Shown here piece by piece: positions 14,743 to 22,871 of a stretch of 26,241 nt of DNA; within the stretch, counting starts at the first letter, position 1, and each line of letters starts with the position of its first letter. Position numbers and translations under genes: made by a program. A model generated the notes under the pieces. It was not told the DNA's origin. It was given only the letters and a program-made list of their open reading frames with translations, and did not search any database. The stretch spans positions 1 through 26,241 of the forward strand of contig CAMCNE010000024.1 of NCBI GenBank assembly GCA_945875935.1, read 5' to 3'. The stretch comes from Bordetella parapertussis. Its GTDB lineage: Bacteria; Pseudomonadota; Gammaproteobacteria; Burkholderiales; Burkholderiaceae_C.

Positions 14743-16241
14743 AAGACCGTCCCGCACTCAGCTGGCGCCTGGCCGGGTTGACGCCGGGCAGCGCCAGGTC
14801 GAAATCGACGTGTGCCGTGACAGCGCCGATGTCCTCGACCCCACGCGCTGGCTGGCTGTTCGCCTACGACTGGGACCGTCAGGCGTTCGACCGTCTGGCC
14901 CAGACCGGCGCCGCGCGCTTCGACCACGCCGGTTTCGACCTGTTCGGATTTCCGAGCAACACCGCGCTGATCGGCTTCGACCTCGAACGCTTTGCCGACC
15001 GGCAGGCGGCACGCGGCCGCCGGCTGGGTTGGCGTGCAGTGCTGTCTCACCACGAGCAGTTCGGCGCGCTGGCCGCCGCGCTGGTGGCCGAGCGGCTGGC
15101 CCTGCCCGGCGCCACGCCGGAGAGCATCCTGGCGGCGCAGCACAAGCTGCACGCTCGCCGCGTGCTGCAGCAGGTGGCGCCCGAGGCCAACCTGGACTGC
15201 GCCGAGCTGCCGGTCGCTTATGGACAGACGATCCCCGATGGTTTGGCCTACCCCCGCTTCGCCAAGCCGGTGAAGGCGGCGTTCTCTGTGCTGGCGCGCC
15301 GCGTCGAAAGCCGCGCCGAGCTGCACGCCCACACCCGCTTCGGCCACCGCGAGCTGTGGGTCATCCGCCGCTTGGTCGAGCCGTTCGATCGGGTCTGCTG
15401 TGCCCGCCTGCCGCAGGCCGGCAGCGCACACCGGCTGTTGCTCGAAGAGCCGGTGGCGCCGCAGGTGGCGCAGTACAACCTCGACGGCTGGGTGCAGGAC
15501 GGCGCGGTGCATGCGCTCAGCGTGGTCGACGCGATCATGGTGCCGGGCACCCAAGCCTTCATGCGCTGGGACGTTCCAAGTCGCCTGGCGCCGCAAGTGC
15601 AACAGCGCGCGCTCGACGTGGCACGCCGCTTCCTGGGGGCCATCGGTTACCGGCACGGGTTTTTCAACCTCGAGTTCTTCCACGACCCGGTGAGCGACAG
15701 GCTGAGCGTGATCGAGTGCAACCCGCGGCTGGCCTCGCAGTTCGCCGACCTGTACCAGCGCGTGCTGGGTGTCGACGCCCACGCGATGGCCTTGGCACTG
15801 GCGCTCGGCGACGACCCGCTGGCGGTGCCGCGCAGCGTGCCAACAGCCGGCGCTGCGGCGAGCTTGGTTTACCGCAGCTTCGACCCGTCGGTCGTGCCGG
15901 TGATGCCCAGCCTGGCCGCCAGCCAGGCCTTCTCCGTGCATTTTCCCGACGGCCTGCTGTTTTGTTTCCCCAAGCAGGGCCATGGCCTGGCGCGCGACTT
16001 CAAATGGACCGGCAGCCACCGCTACGGCATCGTCCACTTGGGCGGCCGTGACCGCGCCGACCTGCGTGAGCGCGCCGACCGCGCCAGCGCACTGCTGGGC
16101 TGGCCATCGCCGTGGCTAGACGAACCCGCCTTGACTGAAGCCTCGCGCCCGGCTGCGCCGCCGCATGCCGGCACCCCAGCGACAGCGCCAGCCGGCTGGC
16201 CCCCGACCTTCACCGCACCGTTCGGATCTGCCCGGCAGTGA
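14739..16241 (+). CDS. ATP-grasp enzyme of unknown substrate, coupled to the transporter
   Basis: The frame codes for 500 residues with a central ATP-grasp fold (about 130-355). Visible features are the lysine-containing strand FAKPVKAAFSVL (174-185), the adenine-loop region LLLEEPVA (233-240), GFFNLEFF with E312, and the metal-binding IECNPRLAS with E326 and N328. The sequence is closest in style to the biotin-carboxylase/CarB side of the superfamily. Such enzymes join a carboxylate to an amine, thiol or other nucleophile through an acyl-phosphate. ATG 14739 overlaps the permease stop by ATGA, so translation is coupled. The first 30 residues look unlike protein, and ATG 14829 (MSSTPRAGWLFAYD) is the more natural start. 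The tail after about 465 is Pro/Ala-rich and probably disordered. Substrate unknown. Confidence 0.8.
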   Translation: MKDRPALSWRLAGLTPGSARSKSTCAVTAPMSSTPRAGWLFAYDWDRQAFDRLAQTGAARFDHAGFDLFGFPSNTALIGFDLERFADRQAARGRRLGWRAVLSHHEQFGALAAALVAERLALPGATPESILAAQHKLHARRVLQQVAPEANLDCAELPVAYGQTIPDGLAYPRFAKPVKAAFSVLARRVESRAELHAHTRFGHRELWVIRRLVEPFDRVCCARLPQAGSAHRLLLEEPVAPQVAQYNLDGWVQDGAVHALSVVDAIMVPGTQAFMRWDVPSRLAPQVQQRALDVARRFLGAIGYRHGFFNLEFFHDPVSDRLSVIECNPRLASQFADLYQRVLGVDAHAMALALALGDDPLAVPRSVPTAGAAASLVYRSFDPSVVPVMPSLAASQAFSVHFPDGLLFCFPKQGHGLARDFKWTGSHRYGIVHLGGRDRADLRERADRASALLGWPSPWLDEPALTEASRPAAPPHAGTPATAPAGWPPTFTAPFGSARQ

Positions 16242-16516
16242 CCACGACCCTTCCTCGTTCGTCACCCCTTTGGCAGTAGCCGTGCTGCGACAGCAAAGCG
16301 TCCAAGCGAAGCTCGGGGCCCATCGAAAGCCGCCGAAGGGCATGCACCGCACCGCTCACGAACGGCTGCTGTCGATCGGTTGAAGTTTTCTGCGCCGCTT
16401 CAAATTTCAAGTGCGCCACGTCGCGGCCGGTTGCATGGAACAAGCCCACCCATCGATTCGCAACTTACGGCGCTGCGCTGCTGCGATCTGCATCGATCAC
16501 GGCAGGCCACCGGACC
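16242..16516. other. Convergent intergenic gap
   Basis: These 275 bases lie between two converging genes. I see no hairpin with T-run and no recognisable gene. A 79-codon minus-strand frame (16210-16449) has no family resemblance that I can name and is left uncalled. Confidence 0.4.
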
Positions 16517-17734
16517 TCAGGGCAGCACTGGCGGGCGAGGTGGGCCGCTGTAAAGCCAATGGTTGGCCAACAATCGCTCGCCGAGCAGCTTCATGGCCAC
16601 ATTGCGGCCCCAGCGCAGCGGACCGCGAGCGTGGTACGCGCGACCGTTGTTCAGTGAGCTGCGCTGCACGCGTGCGTTACGGACCCAGCGGTGTGCTGAA
16701 TACCGTGCAAACAGCGCCGCCCAATCTGTATTCGCTTGGTCACGGTCAGCCAAGAGACCGAGGGTCCACGCGTCCTCCAGCGCCATGCCAGCGCCTTGCG
16801 AGAGATAAGGGCGCATGGGGTGGGCCGCGTCGCCAAGCAACGCCACCGGCCCACACGCCAGTTCGCACGGGGCTCGCAGCTCGGGGCGGTCGTGCAAGGC
16901 CCACAGCGTCCACCCGGGACACGCGTCGATGAGGGCATGCAGGTCACTCGCGAGCGGTCCGCTGGCGGCGAGCAGGTCATCTACACGAGCGTCCTGTGAC
17001 CAGCGCCGCGGGTCGTCACCGCCGTGACCTTGACCCAGGCGGCCATGAACCACGGCCACCACGTTGATCCACTCGCCGCCGCGCACGGGATAGCTGACAA
17101 CGTGCGTGCCCGCGCCCAGCCAGACCTGCACCGAGTTGCTGCGCAACCCGTGCGCAAGCCGCTCGGCTGGGATGAGCCCGCGATAGGCGAGGTGGCCGCT
17201 GAGCCGCGCCGGGGTGGCATCAAGCAGCCGCTCTCGCACCCGGCTCCAAAGCCCATCGCAGCCGATCAACGCCGCGCCGAACAGCGAGCGGCCTTCGTCG
17301 AGCGCCACCCGAACGACATCCGCCTGCACATCGAAAGCCTCCACGCGGGCCCGCAGGCGAAGCGTCGCGGGCGTTTGCAACTGCACGGCCTCGAGCAGCA
17401 GCCGATGCAAGTCGGCGCGGTGAATGCAGGCGTGGGGGTGCCCGTAACGCGCCAGCGCCGCCCGGCCCAGGCGAAGGTGGCCGAGTTCGCGTCCGCCGTG
17501 GGCATCGCGCACGCGCAGGTCGTCGGGACAGGTGGCCACAGCCTTCACGGCCCGGTCGCAGCCCCAGTCGGCCAGCACCCGCATGGCGTTCGGCCCCAAC
17601 TGGATTCCAGCCCCGACCTCGGTGAAGTCGCCGGCCTGCTCGAGAACTGTCACCGCACGCCCGGCACGACTCATGGCCAAGGCACACGCCAAGCCGCCGA
17701 TGCCACCGCCGGCAATCAACAAACTGTCATTCAT
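16517..17734 (-). CDS. FAD-dependent monooxygenase (salicylate hydroxylase-like)
   Basis: This is a 405-residue flavoprotein of the class A aromatic hydroxylase family. The N-terminal dinucleotide fold is GGGIGG (9-14), followed by an acidic residue at the end of beta-2 (TVLEQA). The DG motif is IGCDGLWSRV and the FAD-ribityl GD motif is LLGDAAHPMRPYLSQGAG. Such enzymes use NAD(P)H and O2 to hydroxylate an aromatic or similar ring. ATG 17734 is preferred because the beta-strand begins right after it; ATG 17761 would add nine residues. There is no catabolic partner next to it, so the substrate cannot be guessed. Left and right neighbours are not co-operonic in any obvious way. Confidence 0.88.
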   Translation of the reverse strand: MNDSLLIAGGGIGGLACALAMSRAGRAVTVLEQAGDFTEVGAGIQLGPNAMRVLADWGCDRAVKAVATCPDDLRVRDAHGGRELGHLRLGRAALARYGHPHACIHRADLHRLLLEAVQLQTPATLRLRARVEAFDVQADVVRVALDEGRSLFGAALIGCDGLWSRVRERLLDATPARLSGHLAYRGLIPAERLAHGLRSNSVQVWLGAGTHVVSYPVRGGEWINVVAVVHGRLGQGHGGDDPRRWSQDARVDDLLAASGPLASDLHALIDACPGWTLWALHDRPELRAPCELACGPVALLGDAAHPMRPYLSQGAGMALEDAWTLGLLADRDQANTDWAALFARYSAHRWVRNARVQRSSLNNGRAYHARGPLRWGRNVAMKLLGERLLANHWLYSGPPRPPVLP

Positions 17735-17875
17735 GGGAAGGGGTTGACCTTTGGTCGCCAAGGCCCGGCGTGCCCCTGGTGGCGTCTTTCCTCACACGGC
17801 TGCAGCGCCGGCAAGTGCTGCGACGTTGCGCGTGTGTCGGGCGACGTTCATTTTTGGAAAAGGCGTGCTGCCGGT

Positions 17876-18151
17876 TCAGCGTTGTGGCGTGCGGTGACGC
17901 GCTTGGTGCCGGTGGTCGCTTTGCAGGGAGGCAGGCTGCGTGGCCGCGTGCTTCGTCTTGCGGCCTTGCACGCGGTCACGCCACAGCCGAAATGACCCCG
18001 GCTTCAGTTGCTGGCGCATAAGCGCAATGACCGCAGCTTCGTCCAGCGCAAACTGGGTCTTGATGGCTTCAAAGGGCGTACGGTCTTCCCAAGCCATCTC
18101 GATAACCCGGGACACGTCGGCAACGTCGAGGGTGTGGGTTGGCTTTGCCAT
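17876..18151 (-). CDS. TIGR03643 family small protein
   Basis: This 91-residue protein is recognised by its conserved core: SRVIEMAWEDRTPFEAI, then LDEAAVIALMRQQLKPGSF and FRLWRDRVQGRKTKH. This is a predicted helix-turn-helix-like fold of unknown function, common in proteobacteria and often single-copy. The last 20 residues are His/Gln/Arg-rich and not part of the family core. It stands alone; the HNH gene upstream on the same strand ends 65 bp before its start. Confidence 0.8.
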   Translation of the reverse strand: MAKPTHTLDVADVSRVIEMAWEDRTPFEAIKTQFALDEAAVIALMRQQLKPGSFRLWRDRVQGRKTKHAATQPASLQSDHRHQARHRTPQR

Positions 18152-18216
18152 GCGAGATGATAAGGACGTGGCCCGGCGGCAGCACCAGCATCGCTTCAGA
18201 CCGAACGCTCAGACAC

Positions 18217-18597
18217 CTAGCGCCGCCCCTTGCGTACCCGCGTGCTCTTGCTCGTAGGAACGCAGAACTCGGCTGGCTTGGTTTTCACCCAAGCCACGAA
18301 GGTCTGGAGCTCACGGTGCCCCAGCAAGGCCTCCACGGTCGCGTACTGACGCGCCAACTCGGTTTCGGTGAGCAGCGCATGCACTTGGCGGTGACACACG
18401 CGATGCAAGAACTTGGTTTGCCGCCCGCCCTTGCTCTTGGGAACAAGGTGGTGCGCGTCGCGTTGTGCCGGTGGAATCACGCGGTCGCACAACGGACAAA
18501 TCACGACATCGCCAAGCCGCGCGTCGATGACGATGTCGCCCAGTCGGCTCAGATCGCCGAGGTCCTGGATGTCGTTCTGTGAATTGCGGCGTGCCAT
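18217..18597 (-). CDS. HNH endonuclease family protein
   Basis: The 126-residue protein carries a complete HNH core: the zinc pair C34/C37 in CPLCDR, the catalytic AHHLVPKSKGG (H49/H50), and the second zinc pair around C68 and H73 in LHRVCHRQVHA. HNH proteins of this size are metal-dependent DNA nucleases that occur alone in many proteobacterial chromosomes. The basic C-terminus (STRVRKGRR) could bind DNA. No restriction methylase, intron or phage gene adjoins it, so a stand-alone repair or housekeeping role is more likely than restriction. Confidence 0.82.
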   Translation of the reverse strand: MARRNSQNDIQDLGDLSRLGDIVIDARLGDVVICPLCDRVIPPAQRDAHHLVPKSKGGRQTKFLHRVCHRQVHALLTETELARQYATVEALLGHRELQTFVAWVKTKPAEFCVPTSKSTRVRKGRR

Positions 18598-18638
18598 GGA
18601 ACGAGGCGTCGTGCGGGTCTGTCGAGCTGGCTATTGAA

Positions 18639-19202
18639 TCAGGGCTGAACCCAGTGCGCTGCTGGCTTGCCGAACACCGCGCGACGGTGTCCGTCGCGGT
18701 GCAGTTCGAGCCAGTCGATGTGTTCAATGCGCGCTGTCACTGCGGCAAACGACTCGCGCTGAGCTGGCCCGTTAGACGTCGCTTCGAGTGGGGTGCCGGG
18801 AGCCAGTGCCGACAGGTAATCCCTTGCCGACGCCGACTGGCGAATGCGTTGCCAGCGTGAAGACACTGCGGGGCCATCGGTCTCGATGAGGCAGCCTGCC
18901 CGGCACCGCAGTTGCCAACCTAGGCGTGTGGACCAGAACACCAACACGGCCGCTGGGTGGCGCGACAGCTGCTGCGCCTTGGCGGTGCGCGAGTCGCTGT
19001 AGATCACCAGTTCTTTCGCGTTGATGTCGACTTCACGCAGCACCACCGTGCGTGCATCGGGCCACACACCAGCGGCATCGCTGCGATCGACAGTGGCCAG
19101 AACCGGCGTGCGCCACTCATGGTGTTTGTCATGCGAGGCACGGCGAAGCTCAAGCCAAACGGCTTGCTCGATCTCTTCAAGTGTGGCGAGCCGATTCAGC
19201 AT
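18639..19202 (-). CDS. Pyridoxamine 5'-phosphate oxidase-like flavoprotein
   Basis: The 187-residue protein has the split beta-barrel FMN-binding fold of the PNPOx family. The core runs EWRTPVLATV ... ARTVVLREVD ... ELVIYSDSRTAKAQQL ... AAVLVFWSTRLGWQLRCRAG, which includes the usual phosphate-binding R-S-x-K-type region in modified form (SRTAKAQQL). It is not canonical PdxH: the C-terminal substrate motif R-x-H is not evident and the end is HWVQP. The start is set at ATG 19202, right before the conserved LATLEEIEQAVW helix; a GTG at 19268 would add 22 residues without family support. Function in the cell unknown; FMN or F420 binding is a family inference. Confidence 0.78.
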   Translation of the reverse strand: MLNRLATLEEIEQAVWLELRRASHDKHHEWRTPVLATVDRSDAAGVWPDARTVVLREVDINAKELVIYSDSRTAKAQQLSRHPAAVLVFWSTRLGWQLRCRAGCLIETDGPAVSSRWQRIRQSASARDYLSALAPGTPLEATSNGPAQRESFAAVTARIEHIDWLELHRDGHRRAVFGKPAAHWVQP

Positions 19203-19324
19203 GTTGAGATTTTCAGGGGCGACAAGCAGCCCGCTGCGGCCATGCAGTCCTCGCTGCTCGATCGACACGCATGAGCAAACGCGCGCGTGCGGCCAGATCC
19301 TTCAGGCTGCCAATCCAGTCGCGA

Positions 19325-20368
19325 TCAGGGAATCAACACCGCACGGCCCTTGACCTTGCCGTGATGCAGATCGAGCAGCGCCTGGTTGGCGTCTTTGAGC
19401 CTGTACTCGCGCGTGGCCAGATGCACCAGGCCACGATCGGCCAGCGACATCAACTCGACCAGTTCCGGATAGGTACCGACCAGGCAGGCGATGATGTTTT
19501 TTTCCGTGGTGATCAAGTCCAGCGCCGGAATATCGATCTTGCCGCCGTAGCCGACGATGTAGTAGCTGCCAGCGTTGCCCGTCATCGCCAGACCCATGGC
19601 GATGGCCTGGCCCTCGCCGACGAAGTCGATCACCGCCTGGGCGCCCTTGCCGCCGGTGAGTGCAAGGACTTGGTCCACCTCGGTGCCGTCGGCCTTGACC
19701 AAATGATGGGCTCCGCACTCCTTGGCGAGTTGCAGCGCCATGTCGCTGCTGTCAACGACGATGATCTCTGCGGCACACAGCGCAGCCAGCACCTGAATGC
19801 CGATGTGGCCCAGACCGCCAGAGCCGATGACCACGGCGTACTCGCCAGGCAAGAGATGGCGCGACGCCTTCTTGGCCGCGCGATACGCAGTCAGCCCGGC
19901 ATCGGTGTAGGGGGCGACGTCCTTCGGCGCGAGCGTCTTCGGCAGCTTGATCAGCGAGCGCTGACCCGTGCGCAGGTATTCGGCATACCCGCCGTTGGCG
20001 TTGATGCCAGGAAAGCTGCTTTCCTCGGCCTGCATGTCAGCGCCGCGTCGGCAAGCCAGGCAATGACCGCTGGTCACCAGCGGGTGGCAGATGACCGGGT
20101 CACCCACCTTGAGGCCGGTCACAGCCGAACCCACGGCCTCAATCCAGCCGGCGTTCTCATGACCCATGATGTAAGGAAGCTTGATGTCAACCTTGCTGCG
20201 CCAGATGCCTTCGACCACGTGCAGGTCAGTACGACACACCCCAGCACCACCAATGCACACGATGACGTCGGTGGGGCTCTCTATCTTCGGGTCGGGCACG
20301 TCTTCGTAGCTCACAAACGAGTCGCCCGTGAGCGTCTCGTTGTACTGGTGCAGCACAGCAGCTTTCAT
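19325..20368 (-). CDS. Zinc-dependent NAD(P) alcohol dehydrogenase (MDR family)
   Basis: The 347-residue medium-chain dehydrogenase has an N-terminal GroES-like domain. Catalytic zinc ligands are C45 (GVCRTDLH), H70/E71 (GHENAG) and probably D156 (YTDAGLTAY). The Rossmann domain has GSGGLGHIG (182-190), followed by VVDSSD, which suggests NAD preference. The structural-zinc loop is unusual: SGHCLACRRGADMQAEES keeps only two of the normal four cysteines. ATG 20368 begins the conserved MKAAVL. Substrate not known; relatives oxidise primary or aromatic alcohols. It stands alone, with a 403-bp gap to the divergent gene. Confidence 0.9.
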   Translation of the reverse strand: MKAAVLHQYNETLTGDSFVSYEDVPDPKIESPTDVIVCIGGAGVCRTDLHVVEGIWRSKVDIKLPYIMGHENAGWIEAVGSAVTGLKVGDPVICHPLVTSGHCLACRRGADMQAEESSFPGINANGGYAEYLRTGQRSLIKLPKTLAPKDVAPYTDAGLTAYRAAKKASRHLLPGEYAVVIGSGGLGHIGIQVLAALCAAEIIVVDSSDMALQLAKECGAHHLVKADGTEVDQVLALTGGKGAQAVIDFVGEGQAIAMGLAMTGNAGSYYIVGYGGKIDIPALDLITTEKNIIACLVGTYPELVELMSLADRGLVHLATREYRLKDANQALLDLHHGKVKGRAVLIP

Positions 20369-20771
20369 CAATGGCTCCGCTAACTTTTGCTCTTCAAACT
20401 GTAGTGTCCACACCAACCCGATGCAAGCGAGGTGAAGCGCCAGCTGCGCAACAACGCAAAGTGTCCGGCCCGCAAGACAGAGCGCAAGCATGGCCGTGCA
20501 AGTGAACACCACATTCCGGGCGCCAGCGGGATCCACCGCCTGGCCGAGGCTGCGCGGTGTGCAGCTGGCATTGGCCAGTCTGCCCCTGCTGCGACGTTGG
20601 CCGGCGGCCGCGGTGACACCAGGTTGCCGGCGCTGGAGCCGAACACGATGCACAGGCAGCAAAGCGAGTAGCCGGCACAAAAAGGAACTTCGTTCGCTGC
20701 AGCCGCGTCGAATGCAAGGTTTGGGCAAGCGCCGCCTGCCCGTTTAAAGCTGGAAAACTCAAGGGGACAGC
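20369..20771. other. 403-bp divergent intergenic region
   Basis: This separates the alcohol dehydrogenase (minus) from the unknown membrane protein (plus) and should hold both promoters. All six frames are open in parts but none has a credible start, ribosome site or known domain. A strong AAGGGGACA ribosome site lies just before 20772. I see no clear operator. Confidence 0.4.
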
Positions 20772-21359
20772 ATGGGACTACTCGACGAATTATTCGGGCG
20801 CCGCGACTCCGCTCAGTCACAGCAGTCGCCGTCACCTGGCCACGCATCGCTGTCTGCAGACGAGCAGGCGATCGGCCGCTACCGCTACATGCTGCAGACT
20901 GCGCCGCCACACACCCTGGAACAGGCGCACGCCGAAGCCTTCGCCAAGCTGACGCCGGATCAGCGAACGCTGCTGCTGCAACGACTCTCAGCTGATTTGC
21001 CCGAAGCCGAGCGTTCTGCTGCGCACGGCACCCTAAGGGACGATCCGCAATCGTTGGCAAGGCTCGCGACACGGGCCGAGATCCGCCAGCCGGGCACGCT
21101 AGAGCGGAGCTTCGGTGGCATGAGCGGCCAGGGCGGCGCGATGGGCGGGATGGGCGGTACGCTGGCAGGCTCGTTTCTGGCCAGCATGGCTGGAGTCGTC
21201 ATCGGCAGCGCAATTGCTCAGTCGTTCCTCAACGATACGGATGTTGCCGGAGCTGAAGCCGCAGCCGATGGCAGCTCGGCGAACGCCGATACTGATTTGG
21301 CTGATGCCAGCGACGGCGGTGCGGACGACTTCGACATGGGCGGGTTCGACGAATTCTGA
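20772..21359 (+). CDS. Unknown protein with glycine-zipper segment and acidic tail
   Basis: This is a 195-residue protein not assigned to a named family. Seen in order: a short amphipathic N-terminus (MGLLDELFGR), a helical middle (about 28-105) with LTPDQRTLLLQRLSADLP, a Gly/Met-rich stretch (115-129) leading into one hydrophobic segment (130-152) with small-residue spacing like a glycine zipper, and a strongly acidic C-terminus (155-195). AAGGGGACA precedes ATG 20772. Its stop overlaps the next start (TGATG), so the two are co-translated. The segment may insert in a membrane. Confidence 0.75.
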   Translation: MGLLDELFGRRDSAQSQQSPSPGHASLSADEQAIGRYRYMLQTAPPHTLEQAHAEAFAKLTPDQRTLLLQRLSADLPEAERSAAHGTLRDDPQSLARLATRAEIRQPGTLERSFGGMSGQGGAMGGMGGTLAGSFLASMAGVVIGSAIAQSFLNDTDVAGAEAAADGSSANADTDLADASDGGADDFDMGGFDEF

Positions 21360-21601
21360 TGCCCAAACACGGCAAGCCAATGAACCCGCTGAGCTCGAAA
21401 AAGCTCCTGCTGACGAAGTGGACGGCGGTGACGCCGCGCAATCGCGAGAAGCATTTTGTGGTGGTGCGGGTCATCGAGCCCGAGCTGCCGTCGATGCGCG
21501 TCGAGCAGGTCGAACTGGAAGCCGTGCATTCCAAGCAGGTGTATTTGCTGCACTGGCGTGAGCTGACCGACGCCAGCCTATGGCGCCAAGGCTGGGTCTG
21601 A
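21359..21601 (+). CDS. TIGR02450 family small protein
   Basis: This 80-residue protein is recognised by NPLSSKKLLLTKWTAVTPRNREKHF and the tryptophan-containing end LHWRELTDASLWRQGW, as in the TIGR02450 family. It starts in a TGATG overlap with the previous gene; a second ATG at residue 8 (MNPLSSKK) is also a good start and matches the family N-terminus better. Role unknown; the family is basic, single-domain and widespread in gamma- and betaproteobacteria. Confidence 0.85.
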   Translation: MPKHGKPMNPLSSKKLLLTKWTAVTPRNREKHFVVVRVIEPELPSMRVEQVELEAVHSKQVYLLHWRELTDASLWRQGWV

Positions 21602-21666
21602 CGCGAGGCCGTCCGGGCGGGTGCTGTCTCGGCCCGCAGACCAGCGCTTACGGCATCGAACGCGAG

Positions 21667-22176
21667 TCAGTACGCGCCCATGTAGTCACGCTTGCCGATG
21701 GCGAGCCCGTTGTGACGCAGGATGGCATACGCCGTGGTGATGTGGAAGAAAAACTGCGGCAGGCCGTAGTTGGCCAGATAGGTTTGACCGGTCAGCCTCT
21801 TCTCCTTGGGTGTACCGGGACGCAAGATGATCTCTTTGCTCTCGCTGCCTTCGAACTGCGATGCGCTCAGGCCATCCAGAAAACTCACCGTCTGGGTCAA
21901 TAGGACGTCAAGATCAGCAAAGCTCTTTTCTTGTCCCTCTTGGGTGGGGACCTCGACACCCGCCAGGCGTGCCGACACCCCACGCGCAAAGTCGGCTGCG
22001 ATCTGCACCTGCTTGACCAACGCAAACATGTCCGGATACAGGCGCGCCTGCAGCAAGGCGTCGGGCTCAATCGACTGGGTCGAGGCGTGCGTACTCGCCT
22101 GCGCCAGTACGGCTTTGAGCGCCAGCAGCATTTGCTTGAAGACGGGAACGGCGAAGGTATACATCGGGCTGGTCAT
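21667..22176 (-). CDS. DUF1993 family protein
   Basis: The 169-residue helical protein has the DUF1993 pattern: YTFAVPVFKQMLLALKAVL at the start, ARLYPDMFALVKQVQIAADF in the middle, and QFFFHITTAYAILRHNGLAIGKRDYMG at the end. This fold resembles DinB four-helix bundles. AAGGAA lies 7 bases before the ATG on the minus strand. Function unknown. It converges with the TIGR02450 gene, 65 bp apart, without a clear terminator between them. Confidence 0.88.
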   Translation of the reverse strand: MTSPMYTFAVPVFKQMLLALKAVLAQASTHASTQSIEPDALLQARLYPDMFALVKQVQIAADFARGVSARLAGVEVPTQEGQEKSFADLDVLLTQTVSFLDGLSASQFEGSESKEIILRPGTPKEKRLTGQTYLANYGLPQFFFHITTAYAILRHNGLAIGKRDYMGAY

Positions 22177-22395
22177 GGTTGTTCCTTGGTAGAAGTGAGG
22201 CTAGACGGCGACGGTATTCAAGGGGCGCGCTCGCCGGGTCGCAAGCCGAGTTGCTGCGCCAACGGCAAAGGGCGGATGACGCAGTTCAGTGTAAGGACGC
22301 GACCAGGGGCTCGTCAGTGCAAACGTTCATCAATAGCCGCATTCAAGCATGAGCAGTCGACAGGCCAAGGGACAAGCACTCGCTCAACGAGAAGC

Positions 22396-22665
22396 TCAGC
22401 GGTGCGCGGCACCTGAGCGCTTGCGTTGGAGCGGCAAGTTAGACCTGGTCGCCTCAAGACGCTCAGCAAGCCATACCTTGATGACAGATTGCCTCGTAAC
22501 CCCCAACTTGCTGGCTTCACGATCCAGTGAGTCAATCATCCAGGTTGGGAAGTCGACATTCACACGCCTCTGCTCCTGCAGCACGCGCTTGGCTTTAGAC
22601 AAGTCCAACGAGGCCGTGATGTCGACGCCGTCGTCAAACTGTTGCTCGAACTTTTTAGCTTTCAT
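22396..22665 (-). CDS. brnA: BrnA-type antitoxin
   Basis: This 89-residue antitoxin has a C-terminal ribbon-helix-helix: the DNA-binding strand RRVNVDFP, then WMIDSLDREASKLGV and TRQSVIKVWLAERL. The N-terminal part (KFEQQFDDGVDITASLDLSKAKR) is the segment that wraps the toxin in BrnT/BrnA pairs. Its ATG overlaps the end of the brnT reading frame by 11 bases, the usual arrangement. Since the toxin has lost its N-terminus and the shared promoter should lie upstream of it, brnA may be silent or transcribed from a foreign promoter. Confidence 0.85.
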   Translation of the reverse strand: MKAKKFEQQFDDGVDITASLDLSKAKRVLQEQRRVNVDFPTWMIDSLDREASKLGVTRQSVIKVWLAERLEATRSNLPLQRKRSGAAHR

Positions 22666-22862
22666 AAAACGCCACCTCTTCTGTGCGTGCGCGACGCACG
22701 GATATCAATCGGACACTGGACCCACGGTAGGTAATGACCGCCGACCAATGCTTCCCTTCAATTTGACCGATCACCAAAAACCGCGGCTCATCTTCAGTCT
22801 TGGCTGGAATCTCGAGAAGCATCGGGTCACTCCAAAGGCCTTGGGCCTCAACGAAACCAGCC
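22655..22862 (-). pseudogene. brnT: BrnT toxin, N-terminus deleted
   Basis: About 68 C-terminal residues of BrnT are intact: FVEAQGLWSDPMLLEIP, DEPRFLVIGQIEGKHWSAV, ITYRGSSVRLISVRRA and EEVAFYES. BrnT is an RNase-fold toxin of about 90 residues. The first 20 or so, which carry the start codon and the KHG catalytic region, are missing. At about 22862 similarity stops and the sequence becomes the antisense of the unrelated gene fragment next door. An ATG at 22966 keeps the frame open but yields unrelated residues, so I do not regard it as the real start. Probably non-functional. Confidence 0.75.
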
Positions 22863-22871
22863 ACACGCCGA

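Noticed and set aside
19271..20383. 370-codon plus-strand frame
   Set aside because: Complete antisense of the alcohol dehydrogenase; no ribosome site and no family resemblance.
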